Shown piece by piece: positions 34,901 through 43,275 of a stretch of 64,000 nucleotides of DNA. The notes under the pieces were generated by a model. That model saw only the letters and a program-made list of their open reading frames with translations. It had not been told where the DNA came from and searched no databases. Within the stretch, counting starts at the first letter, position 1. Each line of letters begins with the position of its first letter. The position numbers were made by a program, and so were the translations under genes. The DNA comes from an uncultured Sphaerochaeta sp. (GTDB lineage Bacteria; Spirochaetota; Spirochaetia; Sphaerochaetales; Sphaerochaetaceae): the NCBI RefSeq assembly GCF_963666015.1, contig NZ_OY762555.1, positions 3,286,001 through 3,350,000 of the forward strand, read 5' to 3'.

Positions 34901-35162
34901 CTGTCCCTACGATGGCGGCCCCTATCGCAAGAAGTTCACGCTCTTCAGCCGAAAGGATGATTTTGAGAACTCAGAGAACAGTGGATTCTTCGCAGAAGGT
35001 GAGGATATCCTGGTTCGCCTCGATGGGAAAACCTACGAGTGCGAGATGGACGCAGACGGTATCCTGGTAGGGGAAGAGGAAGGCATTACTGATGAGGTTG
35101 CCGCCTTGATCGAAGAGGTATACACCTCATACAGCTACCTGCTTGGATATGTAGAAGCGTAA
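31956..35162 (+). CDS. ygfK: YgfK-type multidomain flavo-iron-sulfur oxidoreductase
   Basis: 1068 aa. AAGGAGTGAGTA precedes the ATG. N-terminal TIM barrel like dihydropyrimidine dehydrogenase (about 1-430); DPD/GltD-type Fe-S helical domain with CQTACPIHQDVPEYV (about 460); FAD domain with VVGSGPAGLSAAYFLARAG (about 553); NAD(P) domain with VVVVGGGNTAMDSARAA (about 682); C-terminal two [4Fe-4S] ferredoxin-type motifs, CSYLCNKCVDVCP (about 932) and CNECGNCETFCPYDG (about 972). E. coli YgfK is about 1030 aa. An unusual His/Glu/Asp-rich linker occurs at about 857-890. In the urate cluster this is taken to be an electron-transfer reductase; no selenocysteine codon is seen. First gene of the purine run. 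Confidence 0.93.
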   Translation: MGDIMRPVPFTELISRIVGEYRNHHTIFGIAEEQFYHESGKHSLNVFSQSCATPCGPAAGPHTQLAQNIIASYLVGGRFMELKTVQVLDTLEIEKPCIDARDEGYNVEWSSEFTLPKAWDEYAKAWIILHLLEAVMQKGKFEKPSFIFNMSVGYNLEGIKTEKMQKFIDSMIDARKDERFSEYLQELEVLIEEGLFEGTPWEGLEKKVKGISEKISWNISPSTTLSTMHGCPPKEIEAICSYMLTEKKVDTFVKLNPTLLGFDTVRTILDDLGFDYLTLSRESFEHDLQYPDAIAMLHRLVDLAKKEGRGFGVKLTNTLGSVNDQGVLPGGEMYMSGRTLLPISTTVGLKLSKEFDGKLPISYSGGANAFTIKALFESGIRPITLATDMLKPGGYTRMKQLVEILEESDAWKMDGIDVEKLEKLSEDARAGKYAVAEKDFRGTDTVKIGEKLPLFDCYVAPCQTACPIHQDVPEYVQLVGQGRYGEALAVIYDKNALPSITGHICDHQCQLHCTRMDYEGAVRIRDMKRIAVENGFEEYKQLWEGPTDKAEIKAAVVGSGPAGLSAAYFLARAGFDTAVFEREESAGGVVRHVIPGFRLPVEAIESDVEFIKAHGVQFNYGVDAEKMTVEALRAQGYSRIFYAIGSEVDNDIPLQGDRSRVRPSLSFLSAFRKDPSTLSLGKHVVVVGGGNTAMDSARAATRIKGVEKVSVIYRRTEKEMPADHEEYGMAQDENVEFIFLANPERFDGNMLTVRKMELGEMDASGRRRPVATEETFTIEADTMITAIGEHADTEKLTWYGVPVNEKGWAKADEETKESEVSDVYVIGDAQSGPSTVVRCIASARSAVEAAIDKVLGPEEEEHEHVHDEHCDHDHEDDDAFEEEEMSDEERVQLEKDENEFFADVTEKKSKILSPKEFGDKKFAATEAARCMECSYLCNKCVDVCPNRANVAIDVRNLGLFADPFQILHLDAYCNECGNCETFCPYDGGPYRKKFTLFSRKDDFENSENSGFFAEGEDILVRLDGKTYECEMDADGILVGEEEGITDEVAALIEEVYTSYSYLLGYVEA

Positions 35163-35172
35163 GGAGGAACAA

Positions 35173-36495
35173 GTGGCTACAACGGTAATTAAACAAACCC
35201 GGATTATGCAGACCCAGCCGCCCTTTGAGGTACAGGAAGGTGTTGACATCGTCATCGTCGATGATGTCATCACCAAGGTAAGCAAGGGTGCAGCAGAGAC
35301 TATACATGCAGATAAGGTTATTGATGGAAGGGGCAAGACGGTAATTCCCGGGAATGTCTGTTCCCATCACCACTATTACTCTGGGCTCTCCAGAGGCATG
35401 CTTGCCTCTGCAGGTCCGCAGACTGACTTCATCCAGATATTGAAAGAGTGGTGGTGGCGTATCGACCGTGCCCTTGATGAGGAAGCTTGTTACTACAGCT
35501 CTCTGATCAGCTCGATCGACGCCATTGCAAGTGGTACCACCACCTGTATTGACCACCATGCAAGCCCTTCCTATATTGCAGGATCTCTTGACACCATTGC
35601 CAAGGGAATGGAAGACGTTGGGGTGCGTGGAGCTACCTGCTACGAAGTTACCGATAGAAACGGTGGAATGAAAGAGGTGGAAGCAGGCGTCGAGGAAAAC
35701 CTTCGTTTTGCCATGGCCGCCAAGAGCAGTTCACTGGTTCGTGGAATGATTGGGGGACATGCCCCGTTCACCATCCCTGATGCTGGGTTGAAGCTTATGG
35801 GAGAGGCGATGGCAGAGACAGGTGCGGGCGTCCATCTCCATGTTGCAGAAGACAAGTACGATGTGGTGCACAGCCACCATAAGTACCACTTGGATATCGT
35901 TGACCGATTGGAAAAATTTGGACTTCTGACTGATAACTCTCTCTTGGTTCATGGGCTTTGGCTCAGTGAGGCTGAGGTGGAAAAGATCAACGCTCATGGT
36001 ACGTTCCTTGCACACAATGGACGTAGCAACATGAACAACAATGTTGGTTACTTCAAGCAGATCCAGAAGGTTGATAATTTGGTCATCGGAACTGATGGCT
36101 GTGGTGGAAATATGTTTGAAGAGCTCAAGATTGCATTTTTCAAGCATAAGGATCAGGGTGGTTCCTGGTGGCCCGCAGATTTTGTGACTGCCATGGGCCG
36201 CGGAAACCAGTTGGTTGAGAAGTATTTTGACGGGAAGTACGGTAAGGTTGCTGCCGGTTATAAAGCTGATTTGACCATCTGTGATTACCATGCACCAACC
36301 CCGCTGGTCGCAGACAATGCTGCAACCCATTTTGTATGGGGCATGAGCAGCAACTGCGTGGAAAGTGTCATGATTAATGGAAAGCTGGTGATGGAAAACC
36401 ATCAGTTCCCAGGCCTTGACGTACAGAAAATCTATGAAGAGGCAGCAAAAGTAGCTAAGCGCGTTTGGGATACAGTAAATACAATCGCTCCGTAA
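35173..36495 (+). CDS. ssnA: Aminohydrolase SsnA
   Basis: 440 aa from the GTG at 35173 (AAGGAGGAACAA upstream). Amidohydrolase superfamily: the metal-binding VCSHHHYYSGLSRG (about 62-75), HLHVAEDKYDVVHSH, the later His in LLVHGLWLSE, and the Asp in IGTDGCGGNMFEE. The pattern SHHHYYSGLSRGM plus DRALDEEACYYSSLISS matches E. coli SsnA (442 aa) closely. SsnA belongs to the urate/purine cluster; its exact substrate is not fixed. It starts 10 bp after ygfK. Confidence 0.9.
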   Translation: MATTVIKQTRIMQTQPPFEVQEGVDIVIVDDVITKVSKGAAETIHADKVIDGRGKTVIPGNVCSHHHYYSGLSRGMLASAGPQTDFIQILKEWWWRIDRALDEEACYYSSLISSIDAIASGTTTCIDHHASPSYIAGSLDTIAKGMEDVGVRGATCYEVTDRNGGMKEVEAGVEENLRFAMAAKSSSLVRGMIGGHAPFTIPDAGLKLMGEAMAETGAGVHLHVAEDKYDVVHSHHKYHLDIVDRLEKFGLLTDNSLLVHGLWLSEAEVEKINAHGTFLAHNGRSNMNNNVGYFKQIQKVDNLVIGTDGCGGNMFEELKIAFFKHKDQGGSWWPADFVTAMGRGNQLVEKYFDGKYGKVAAGYKADLTICDYHAPTPLVADNAATHFVWGMSSNCVESVMINGKLVMENHQFPGLDVQKIYEEAAKVAKRVWDTVNTIAP

Positions 36496-36547
36496 CTGGT
36501 TCGATTACGACGAAGAAGAGAATAGAGAACGAAAGAGGTAAAGTAAC

Positions 36548-37762
36548 ATGACAATTCAAGAACAAATTAGGGCAAAGGCTGCCGAGTATCGTGACTACAC
36601 GGCATTGAATCTCTCAAAGATGGTGCAGACCAAGAGCTATAGCTCCCAGGAAGAGGATGTATGTCGTCTCATCGTAACCCTTTGTGAAGAAGCTGGCTTT
36701 GATGAAGTGTATATCGATGGATTGGGCTCGGTTATCGGCCGCGTCGGCAATGGTCCCAAGAAGATTGCTTTTGATGCCCATATCGATACTGTTGAGGTTG
36801 GAAACCTGAAGAACTGGGATTTCGATCCTTTCAGTGGTGAGATCAAGGACGGCAAAGTCTGGGGTCGTGGTTCCAGTGACCAGAAGGGTGGTGCAGCTTC
36901 TATGATCACTGCCGGTAGAATCCTCAAGGAGCTCGGATACAGTGGTGAGTATACCGCTTATTTTACATTCACCGTCATGGAAGAAGACTGTGATGGTATG
37001 TGCTGGAAGTACCTCATCGAGGAAGAGAACTTCAGACCCGATCTTGTTGTTTCCACTGAGCCTACCACCTGCCGCCTCTATCGTGGTCACCGCGGCCGCA
37101 TGGAGATCAGGGTAATCCTCAGGGGAATTTCCTGTCACGGTAGTGCTCCAGAGCGTGGAGTAAGTGCTGCCTACAAGGCTGCAAAGGCAGCTCTTGCCAT
37201 CGAGCAGTTGAACAAGGACCTCAAGCCGGATGCAGAGAACTTCCTTGGGAAAGGTACCATCACCGTCAGCCAGATGGATGTAAAGGGACCGAGCCAGTGC
37301 GCTGTTGCAGACTATGCAATGCTCTACCTTGACCGCCGTCTTACTTGGGGTGAGGATGCAGATCTTGCTATCTCGCAGGTTCGTGAGTACATCAGCAAGG
37401 CAACCGGTGATGATCCAGAGTCAATCGTTGTCGAGATGCCCAACTATGAGAAGATTGGTTGGACCAAGAAAGAGTATTCACAAGAGCTGTACTTCCCTAC
37501 CTGGAAAATTGACGCTGACCACCCACTGGTAGAAGCTGGTGTTGCCGGCCATGAGGCTCTTTTTGGTAAGAAGCCCGTTGTTGACAAGTGGACTTTCTCC
37601 ACCAACTTGGTCGCTACCACTGGTCGTCATAAGATTCCTGCTATTGGTTTTGGCCCTGGTGATGAGTCACAGGCTCACGCACCGAACGAAATCAACCGTG
37701 TGGATGACCTTGAGATCTGTGCTGCATTCTATGCAATGCTTCCCTATTCCTTGGAGAGGTAG
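36548..37762 (+). CDS. ygeY: M20-family peptidase/amidohydrolase YgeY
   Basis: 404 aa, E. coli YgeY 403 aa. Binuclear-zinc M20 fold: IAFDAHIDTVEVGN (about 75-88), GRGSSDQKGGAASM with the bridging Asp, VMEEDCDGMCW with catalytic Glu, RGHRGRMEIRV, GISCHGSAPERG and the C-terminal HAPNEINR. Likely hydrolyses a carbamoylated or amide intermediate of purine ring opening. The start follows GAAAGAGGTAAAGTAAC. Confidence 0.92.
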   Translation: MTIQEQIRAKAAEYRDYTALNLSKMVQTKSYSSQEEDVCRLIVTLCEEAGFDEVYIDGLGSVIGRVGNGPKKIAFDAHIDTVEVGNLKNWDFDPFSGEIKDGKVWGRGSSDQKGGAASMITAGRILKELGYSGEYTAYFTFTVMEEDCDGMCWKYLIEEENFRPDLVVSTEPTTCRLYRGHRGRMEIRVILRGISCHGSAPERGVSAAYKAAKAALAIEQLNKDLKPDAENFLGKGTITVSQMDVKGPSQCAVADYAMLYLDRRLTWGEDADLAISQVREYISKATGDDPESIVVEMPNYEKIGWTKKEYSQELYFPTWKIDADHPLVEAGVAGHEALFGKKPVVDKWTFSTNLVATTGRHKIPAIGFGPGDESQAHAPNEINRVDDLEICAAFYAMLPYSLER

Positions 37763-38072
37763 TACGTAGAATAGTACTCGCTTCATATGGTATACTACAG
37801 CCACAGGGATTGACGCCTTGTGGCTGTTTGGAGCTTAAGGTGTTACATTGTTTATTTTTGTAGATAATGGTGGAACACAGGAACTGGCCCGACAGGTGCA
37901 AAAGGGGCTCTGCCTGCAGGGTATATAGAAATAACCAAGGTTGTGGAGTTGCCCCCTTCCTTCTCCACTCCTTCCTTGCGGAACTACCCGCATGCCGTCC
38001 TCATAAAGTATTGCAAGTGTAGCACCGACGTCTATGTGTCGTGTCCTTGCAGGAAGAAGGAGATATACAGGC
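37763..38072 (+). other. 310-bp intergenic region within the purine run
   Basis: No convincing coding frame. Contains a 9-bp hairpin ACAGCCACA/TGTGGCTGT (37797-37827), followed only by a short T-run, and a GC-rich inverted repeat around CCTGCAGG (near 37912). No GTTGC tandem element, purine riboswitch core or clear promoter found. The gene at 38073 may be transcribed from here or by read-through. Confidence 0.5.
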
Positions 38073-39461
38073 ATGAGTTCCTCGCTTCTCTTGAAGAACA
38101 TCTATTGTCTACAACCCACATTTGATGGAAAGAAATATTGGGGCGCTGATTTGTTGATCGAAAACAACAAGGTCGCCAAGATTGCTCCTGGGGGTGGATT
38201 GGCTGCTCCCGCAAAGGGTCGTACCATCGACTGCTCAAACCATGTGGTCATCCCTGGTTTGGTCAATACGCATCACCACTTCTACCAGACATTAACCAGA
38301 AATCATCCTGCTGTACAGAATGCAAAACTCTTTGATTGGTTGAAATTCCTCTATGAGGTGTGGAAATATGTGGATGAGGAAGCAGTCTATTACTCATCGA
38401 TGCTTGCAATGGCTGAGTTAATGAAGACCGGATGTACGCTTACCACTGACCACCACTATCTCTATCCCCGTTCTTTCAAGGGTGATCTTATGGGCCTGCA
38501 ATTTGAGGCTGCAGACACTTTGGGAATGCGCTTCAGTCCCACGAGAGGCTCGATGAGTTTGAGCAAGAAGGATGGAGGACTTCCCCCCGACAGCGTCGTA
38601 CAGACTGAGGATGAGATCCTCGCTGACAGTGAGCGGTGTATCAAGACTTACCATGATAGTGCCCCGGATGCAATGCACAAGATAGCCCTCGCTCCCTGTA
38701 GTCCCTTCAGTGTCACCAAGGATTTGATGACAAAGACCGCTGAACTTGCAAGGAAGTATGGGGTGCGATTGCATACCCATCTCTGTGAGACCTATGATGA
38801 AGCTGATTTCTGCCAGGAGATGTATGGGATGCGTCCTGTTGCTCTGATGCAGGAGTGTAATCTTATCGGGGATGATGTCTTTTATGCACATGGAATCCAT
38901 TTCAATGATGAAGAGTTGAAAATCCTTGCAAAGACAGGTTCCCATATTGCCCATTGCCCGTCCTCGAACATGCGCCTCGGTAGTGGTATCTGCCGGGTCA
39001 ACGAGATGTTGCCGATGGGTATCAATGTTGCGGTTGCTGTGGATGGAAGTGCCAGCAATGACAGTTCCGATATGCTTGCTGAGGTACGTCAGGCAATGCT
39101 TCTGCAACGGGTGAAATATGGTTCTGATGCACTGAGTGCCAATGAGGCATTCACCATGGCAACTGAAAACGGTGCCAAAGCTCTCAATTTCTCGAATGTT
39201 GGCCGCCTGGAAGAAGGGTGGGCTGCCGATCTGGCAATTTTTGACGTTTCCAAATTACCCTATGCGGGAAGCCAGAGTGATCCGGTTGCAAGCTTGCTTT
39301 TTTGCGGCACCAATCACAACACTGACTATACAATCATTAATGGAAAGGTTGTAGTCGACCATGGGCAGCTGGTCGGATATGACGAGCAGGAACTTGCAGA
39401 CAAGGCAAATGCCATCAGCAAGCGTATGATGGGTCAAGCTGCCAAAGAGGAGGCTGTATGA
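38073..39461 (+). CDS. 8-oxoguanine deaminase-like amidohydrolase
   Basis: 462 aa from the ATG at 38073; GAAGAAGGAG lies 10 bases before it. AtzB/TrzN-type amidohydrolase with GLVNTHHHFYQTLTRNHPAV (about 60-79), LHTHLCETYDEADFC, the His in YAHGIHF, AHCPSSNMRL and the Asp in AVDGSASNDSSDM. 8-oxoguanine deaminases of this subgroup make urate from 8-oxoguanine, so the gene could feed the urate route of its neighbours. Guanine- or hydroxyatrazine-type substrates cannot be excluded. Overlaps the next gene by 4 bp. Confidence 0.8.
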   Translation: MSSSLLLKNIYCLQPTFDGKKYWGADLLIENNKVAKIAPGGGLAAPAKGRTIDCSNHVVIPGLVNTHHHFYQTLTRNHPAVQNAKLFDWLKFLYEVWKYVDEEAVYYSSMLAMAELMKTGCTLTTDHHYLYPRSFKGDLMGLQFEAADTLGMRFSPTRGSMSLSKKDGGLPPDSVVQTEDEILADSERCIKTYHDSAPDAMHKIALAPCSPFSVTKDLMTKTAELARKYGVRLHTHLCETYDEADFCQEMYGMRPVALMQECNLIGDDVFYAHGIHFNDEELKILAKTGSHIAHCPSSNMRLGSGICRVNEMLPMGINVAVAVDGSASNDSSDMLAEVRQAMLLQRVKYGSDALSANEAFTMATENGAKALNFSNVGRLEEGWAADLAIFDVSKLPYAGSQSDPVASLLFCGTNHNTDYTIINGKVVVDHGQLVGYDEQELADKANAISKRMMGQAAKEEAV

Positions 39462-40291
39462 TACAGGAATATCTCATAGCGAATACTACTGAAGACGCTC
39501 TGAACAAGAAGCGTTCAAACACCAAGAGTGTGTTTTATGCTGGGGGGACGGAGATCAACCGTCTTCATTCAACTGTTGAGGGCCAGACTGCCATCAGCCT
39601 CTCCAAGCTTGGTTTGGATACCATCACAGATGAAGGTTCCACCATCAAGATTGGGAGCATGGTAACGTTGCAGCAGTTGATCGAATCACCATTGATCCCT
39701 TCATGGCTCAAGGATGCTGCTCATTTCTGTGGTTCCTTCACCAAGCGAAATATGGCCACCATCGGAGGCAATCTTGCACTGATGAGTGACCACTCCTATC
39801 TTGCTCCAGCATTGATTGCAAGCCGCGCTCGGCTTCTTACGGCCAACCTGACGGAAAAGGGAGTATACAGTGAGGACAATATTCCCATCCGCGAATACCA
39901 TGCTTATCACAAGCAGTTTGCAGGTACCTTGTTGTTAGCTGTCAGCCTCTCCAAGGATGACCGGTATGTGGGAACCGTGCGATATGCAATGAGCAGCCAG
40001 AACCGTGCTGCGGTAACCGTTGGATTCAGTGCAACAAAGGACAGTGAGCAGGTCATAGACCACGTACGGGTCTTTGTCGCTGTATACGGAAAAGGTGTCC
40101 AACGATTGGAAAAGGTAGAGAATTCTATCGAGAACGGTGAGTTGACCACAAGAGAGGATGTACAGCTTGCTGTGCGGCATGACATCGAGGTCGTGGACGA
40201 TATGACTGGCAGCTCCGATTACAAGCGCTATATAGCCAGTGAAGGGGTGGGGCAACTCTTCTCTGCATTTCTCAAAGGAGGTGCACAATGA
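39458..40291 (+). CDS. ygfM: FAD-binding subunit of a molybdenum hydroxylase (YgfM-like)
   Basis: 277 aa. The FAD-binding fold of xanthine dehydrogenase medium subunits is seen in VFYAGGTEINRLHSTVEG (about 24-41) and SFTKRNMATIGGNLALMSDH (about 91-110). Preceded by CAAAGAGGAGGCTGT and overlapping the deaminase gene and xdhD by 4 bp each, so likely translated stoichiometrically with XdhD, to which it passes or from which it takes electrons. Confidence 0.9.
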   Translation: MIQEYLIANTTEDALNKKRSNTKSVFYAGGTEINRLHSTVEGQTAISLSKLGLDTITDEGSTIKIGSMVTLQQLIESPLIPSWLKDAAHFCGSFTKRNMATIGGNLALMSDHSYLAPALIASRARLLTANLTEKGVYSEDNIPIREYHAYHKQFAGTLLLAVSLSKDDRYVGTVRYAMSSQNRAAVTVGFSATKDSEQVIDHVRVFVAVYGKGVQRLEKVENSIENGELTTREDVQLAVRHDIEVVDDMTGSSDYKRYIASEGVGQLFSAFLKGGAQ

Positions 40292-43167
40292 ACAAAATTG
40301 TCTGTACCGTTAACGGTAAGAAACATACAGTAAGTTGTAAGCAGTCAGAAAGCTTGCGTGAAATGCTCGTTCGCCTGGGGTATACCAGCGTACGAGATAG
40401 TGATGATAAGGAAGGTTTTGCAGGCAGTGATACGGTTATTTTCAATGACGTTCCTGTGTATGCCAATCTGATGTTGGCACTCCAAGCCGAAGGTGCTGAG
40501 ATCAAGACCGCTGAATCGATGGGTACCAGCCGTAACTTGAATGTAATCCAACAAGCCATGATCGATGCAGGCGTCGTACAGAGTGCTTACAATGCACCTG
40601 CTGCAGCGTTGCTCCTGACTTGGTTGCTTGAACATGAAACCAATCCTACCAAGGAACAAATCAATCAGGTACTCAGTGGTATCTTTATCCGCGATGCAGG
40701 CTATGAACACTACTATCTGGCAGTGAAGTTGGCTCTGGAAAGAATGAAGGATGGTGCATACAAGAGCGAAATTTCTCCCTCCTTCAGAGATGAGCTGACC
40801 TATGTTGGAAAGCCCAAGGGAAAGGTCGATGGACCGCAACTGGTTGCAGGCGAAGCCAGCTTTGTTGAGGACAGGGTTTTGCCGGGATATCACTCCATGG
40901 TGATTCTTCGCAGCCCATACGCCCATGCTTACATCAAGAAGATCGATACCAAGAAAGCATTGGCCATGGAAGGCGTAGTCACGATCATCACCCATGAGAA
41001 CTGTCCTGATGTATTCTATATGCAGGCTGGGCAGGGGAATCCAGAACCCAGTCCACACGATCGCCGATTGCTCAACCGGAAGGTTAGGCATGTGGGTGAC
41101 CGTGTAGCAGCAATCGTTGCAGAAACCTATGAACAGGCAGTTGCTGCTCGATCTGCAATCAAGGTGGAGTATGAGGTACTCAAGCCAGTATTCACCGTCG
41201 AGGAAGCAATGGAAGAAGGAGCCCCTCGTGTTCATAACGGGGTGGCAGAGTATCGCAGTGGCGCTCCCGAGAATTTGGAAGAGTATAACAAGGATGCCGA
41301 CCCCAGGGATGGGAAGGTTGTCTACCAGTTCCCGCTCCACGGCGACATCCGAAGAAATATTGCCTCAGCAGCCCATGGCCAGATTGGTGATGTGGAAAAG
41401 GGGTTCAAGGAAGCTGATGCAGTGGTCGAAAGAACCTACCAGACCAGTCAGATCCAGTGCACTCCCCTTGAGCCGCACCTTGCCTACGCTAGGATTGATG
41501 GTGGAAGATTGGTAATCAATGCCTCCACCCAGGTTCCCTATCATGTAAGAAGAATTGTCTCCTGGGTATGTCAGATTCCTGAGAACAAGATTCGAATTAT
41601 CAAGGAGCGTGTTGGCGGTGGGTATGGCAGCAAACAGGATATCCTGGTGGAGGATCTGGTAGGATATGCCACTTGGATTACCGGTAAACCAATCTACTAC
41701 CGCAATACCCGTGAAGAAGAGTTCATCGCAAACTCCACCCGCCATCCTATGCGGATGACAGTCAAGATGGGTGGAAAGAAAGACGGCACCATTACTGCAG
41801 TCTACATGGATGTAAGGGCCAATACAGGACCATACGGCAACCACTGTCTTACCGTCCCGATGAATGCATGCAGCAAGACCCTGCCTTTGCTCAAGTGTGA
41901 CAACATGAAGTTTGATGTAATCACCTATTACACAAACATTCCACCTACAGGAGCCTATCAGGGCTATGGAGCCCCTAAGGGTACCTACTCCCTGATGACC
42001 TGTATGGCGGAGCTTGCAGAGAAGCTGGGAATCGATTACTACGACATGGCCATGAAGAACAAGGTTGAGCCAGGCTACATGCTTGAGATACTCAAGGGTC
42101 TTGGTGAAGGTCGTGAAGGAAATGTGGTGCCCGTCGGTTCCTGTGGCTTGGAACAAGCCCTCACCCAGGGAGCTGAAATGATTGAATGGGGTAAGAAAGT
42201 TGAATCCAAAGATCCCGACTGGAAAGTAGGCAAAGGGTTTGCCATGATTCAGCAGGGAAGCGGGTTGCCCGGACTCGACCACTCCAATGCATGGGCTAAA
42301 TTACTGACCGATGGAACGTTCCAGATATTCAGTGGCGGTGCCGATTTGGGTACCGGCCTTGATACCATCACCGCTAAGATGATCAGTGAAGCCTTTTGTG
42401 TGCCTCTGGACAGAGTGACGGTTACCAGTGGTGATACCGACAGCTGTACATTTGACACGGGAGCCTATGCTTCCAGTGGGACCTACTTCAGTGGTGGTGC
42501 AAGCTACAAGGCTGCACAGGACCTGAAGAAGAATCTGCTTGATGAGGCAGCCTATCAGATGGGAGAGAAAGCAGAGGATTTGATCCTTCGCACTCCTGGA
42601 GAGGTGTACAGCACCAAGAGTGGAAAAACACTTGGTTATGCAAAACTCAGTCATGATGCACTTACCGGTACAGGCCGTGGTCAGGTGATGGGAAAAGGCT
42701 CCTTTACCACGAACCACAACTCCATCCCTTACGGTGCTCACTTTGTGCAGGTAGCAGTAAACGTCAGAACTGGCCAGGTCAAGGTACAGAAGTACTACGC
42801 TCTGCAGGATGCCGGTACCCCGATCAATCCGGAATTGGCACTCTGTCAGATGTATGGTGCTGCCCTGAAATCTGTCGGGCATTCGCTCTATGAGCAGATG
42901 CTCCTCGATGAGAATGGTGTCTGCATCAATGCAAAACTGAGTGAGTATGGAGTCCCCATGATTGATGAACAACCAGAAGACTTCAAGGCAGTCCTGATTG
43001 ATATCAATGATGAGGTAGGTCCCTATGGAGCCAAATCCATCAGTGAGATTGCAACCAACGGAGCAGCTCCAGCTCTCGCCATCGCCATACATGATGCTGT
43101 TGGCGTTTGGATGCGTAGCTGGCCGTTCTCACCTGAGAAGATCTTGAAGGAGCTTGGCAAGATTTAA
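40288..43167 (+). CDS. xdhD: Molybdenum hydroxylase XdhD
   Basis: 959 aa, E. coli XdhD 956 aa. Aldehyde-oxidase/xanthine-dehydrogenase family, Mo-cofactor binding, hydroxylating or reducing a purine. The Mo domain begins near residue 170; VGGGYGSKQDILVEDLVG (about 444), PTGAYQGYGAPKGTYS, SGGADLGTGLDTI and the C-terminal GPYGAKSISEI with catalytic Glu are intact. The first 160 residues fit the two-[2Fe-2S] domain of this superfamily, but all eight cluster Cys are replaced (GFAGSDT, VQSAYNAPAAAL, SGIFIRDAGY). This loss is shared with E. coli XdhD as I recall it. Preceded by CAAAGGAGGTGCACA. Confidence 0.93.
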   Translation: MNKIVCTVNGKKHTVSCKQSESLREMLVRLGYTSVRDSDDKEGFAGSDTVIFNDVPVYANLMLALQAEGAEIKTAESMGTSRNLNVIQQAMIDAGVVQSAYNAPAAALLLTWLLEHETNPTKEQINQVLSGIFIRDAGYEHYYLAVKLALERMKDGAYKSEISPSFRDELTYVGKPKGKVDGPQLVAGEASFVEDRVLPGYHSMVILRSPYAHAYIKKIDTKKALAMEGVVTIITHENCPDVFYMQAGQGNPEPSPHDRRLLNRKVRHVGDRVAAIVAETYEQAVAARSAIKVEYEVLKPVFTVEEAMEEGAPRVHNGVAEYRSGAPENLEEYNKDADPRDGKVVYQFPLHGDIRRNIASAAHGQIGDVEKGFKEADAVVERTYQTSQIQCTPLEPHLAYARIDGGRLVINASTQVPYHVRRIVSWVCQIPENKIRIIKERVGGGYGSKQDILVEDLVGYATWITGKPIYYRNTREEEFIANSTRHPMRMTVKMGGKKDGTITAVYMDVRANTGPYGNHCLTVPMNACSKTLPLLKCDNMKFDVITYYTNIPPTGAYQGYGAPKGTYSLMTCMAELAEKLGIDYYDMAMKNKVEPGYMLEILKGLGEGREGNVVPVGSCGLEQALTQGAEMIEWGKKVESKDPDWKVGKGFAMIQQGSGLPGLDHSNAWAKLLTDGTFQIFSGGADLGTGLDTITAKMISEAFCVPLDRVTVTSGDTDSCTFDTGAYASSGTYFSGGASYKAAQDLKKNLLDEAAYQMGEKAEDLILRTPGEVYSTKSGKTLGYAKLSHDALTGTGRGQVMGKGSFTTNHNSIPYGAHFVQVAVNVRTGQVKVQKYYALQDAGTPINPELALCQMYGAALKSVGHSLYEQMLLDENGVCINAKLSEYGVPMIDEQPEDFKAVLIDINDEVGPYGAKSISEIATNGAAPALAIAIHDAVGVWMRSWPFSPEKILKELGKI

Positions 43168-43175
43168 CGAAATCT

Positions 43176-43191
43176 TGCAACAAACTGCAAC
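43176..43191 (+). promoter_or_regulatory. GTTGC tandem element upstream of ygeW
   Basis: TGCAACAAACTGCAAC: two TGCAAC half-sites 10 bp apart (GTTGC on the minus strand). It ends 7 bp before a -35 box, the same gap as at ygfK, but in reverse orientation. Confidence 0.65.
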
Positions 43192-43198
43192 ATAAATC

Positions 43199-43227
43199 TG
43201 GACAATGGGACGCCGCCATGGTATAGT
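43199..43227 (+). promoter_or_regulatory. Promoter of ygeW (overlaps a possible terminator hairpin)
   Basis: TGGACA, 17 bp, TATAGT, about 49 bp before the ygeW start. The inverted repeat GACAATGG/CCATTGTC (43201-43236) followed by TGGATTTTTATG covers the same DNA and could end xdhD transcripts; both functions may apply. Confidence 0.55.
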
Positions 43228-43275
43228 GCCATTGTCTGGATTTTTATGATTCAAAACTTACGGAGGTTTCCCCAC

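Noticed and set aside
31956..35162. Selenocysteine in ygfK or xdhD, since these clusters are often called selenium-dependent.
   Set aside because: Both genes are open without in-frame TGA codons, and no SECIS-like hairpin was noticed at an internal stop.
37797..37827. The 9-bp hairpin after ygeY as a factor-independent terminator.
   Set aside because: Only three T residues follow, and the next gene is in the same direction; listed as a feature of the intergenic region only.
37763..38072. A weak copy of the GTTGC element before the deaminase, and a GTTACATTTGTTAT sequence before the permease.
   Set aside because: Half-sites are 9 bp apart or mismatched; they fail the 10-bp rule of the four good copies.
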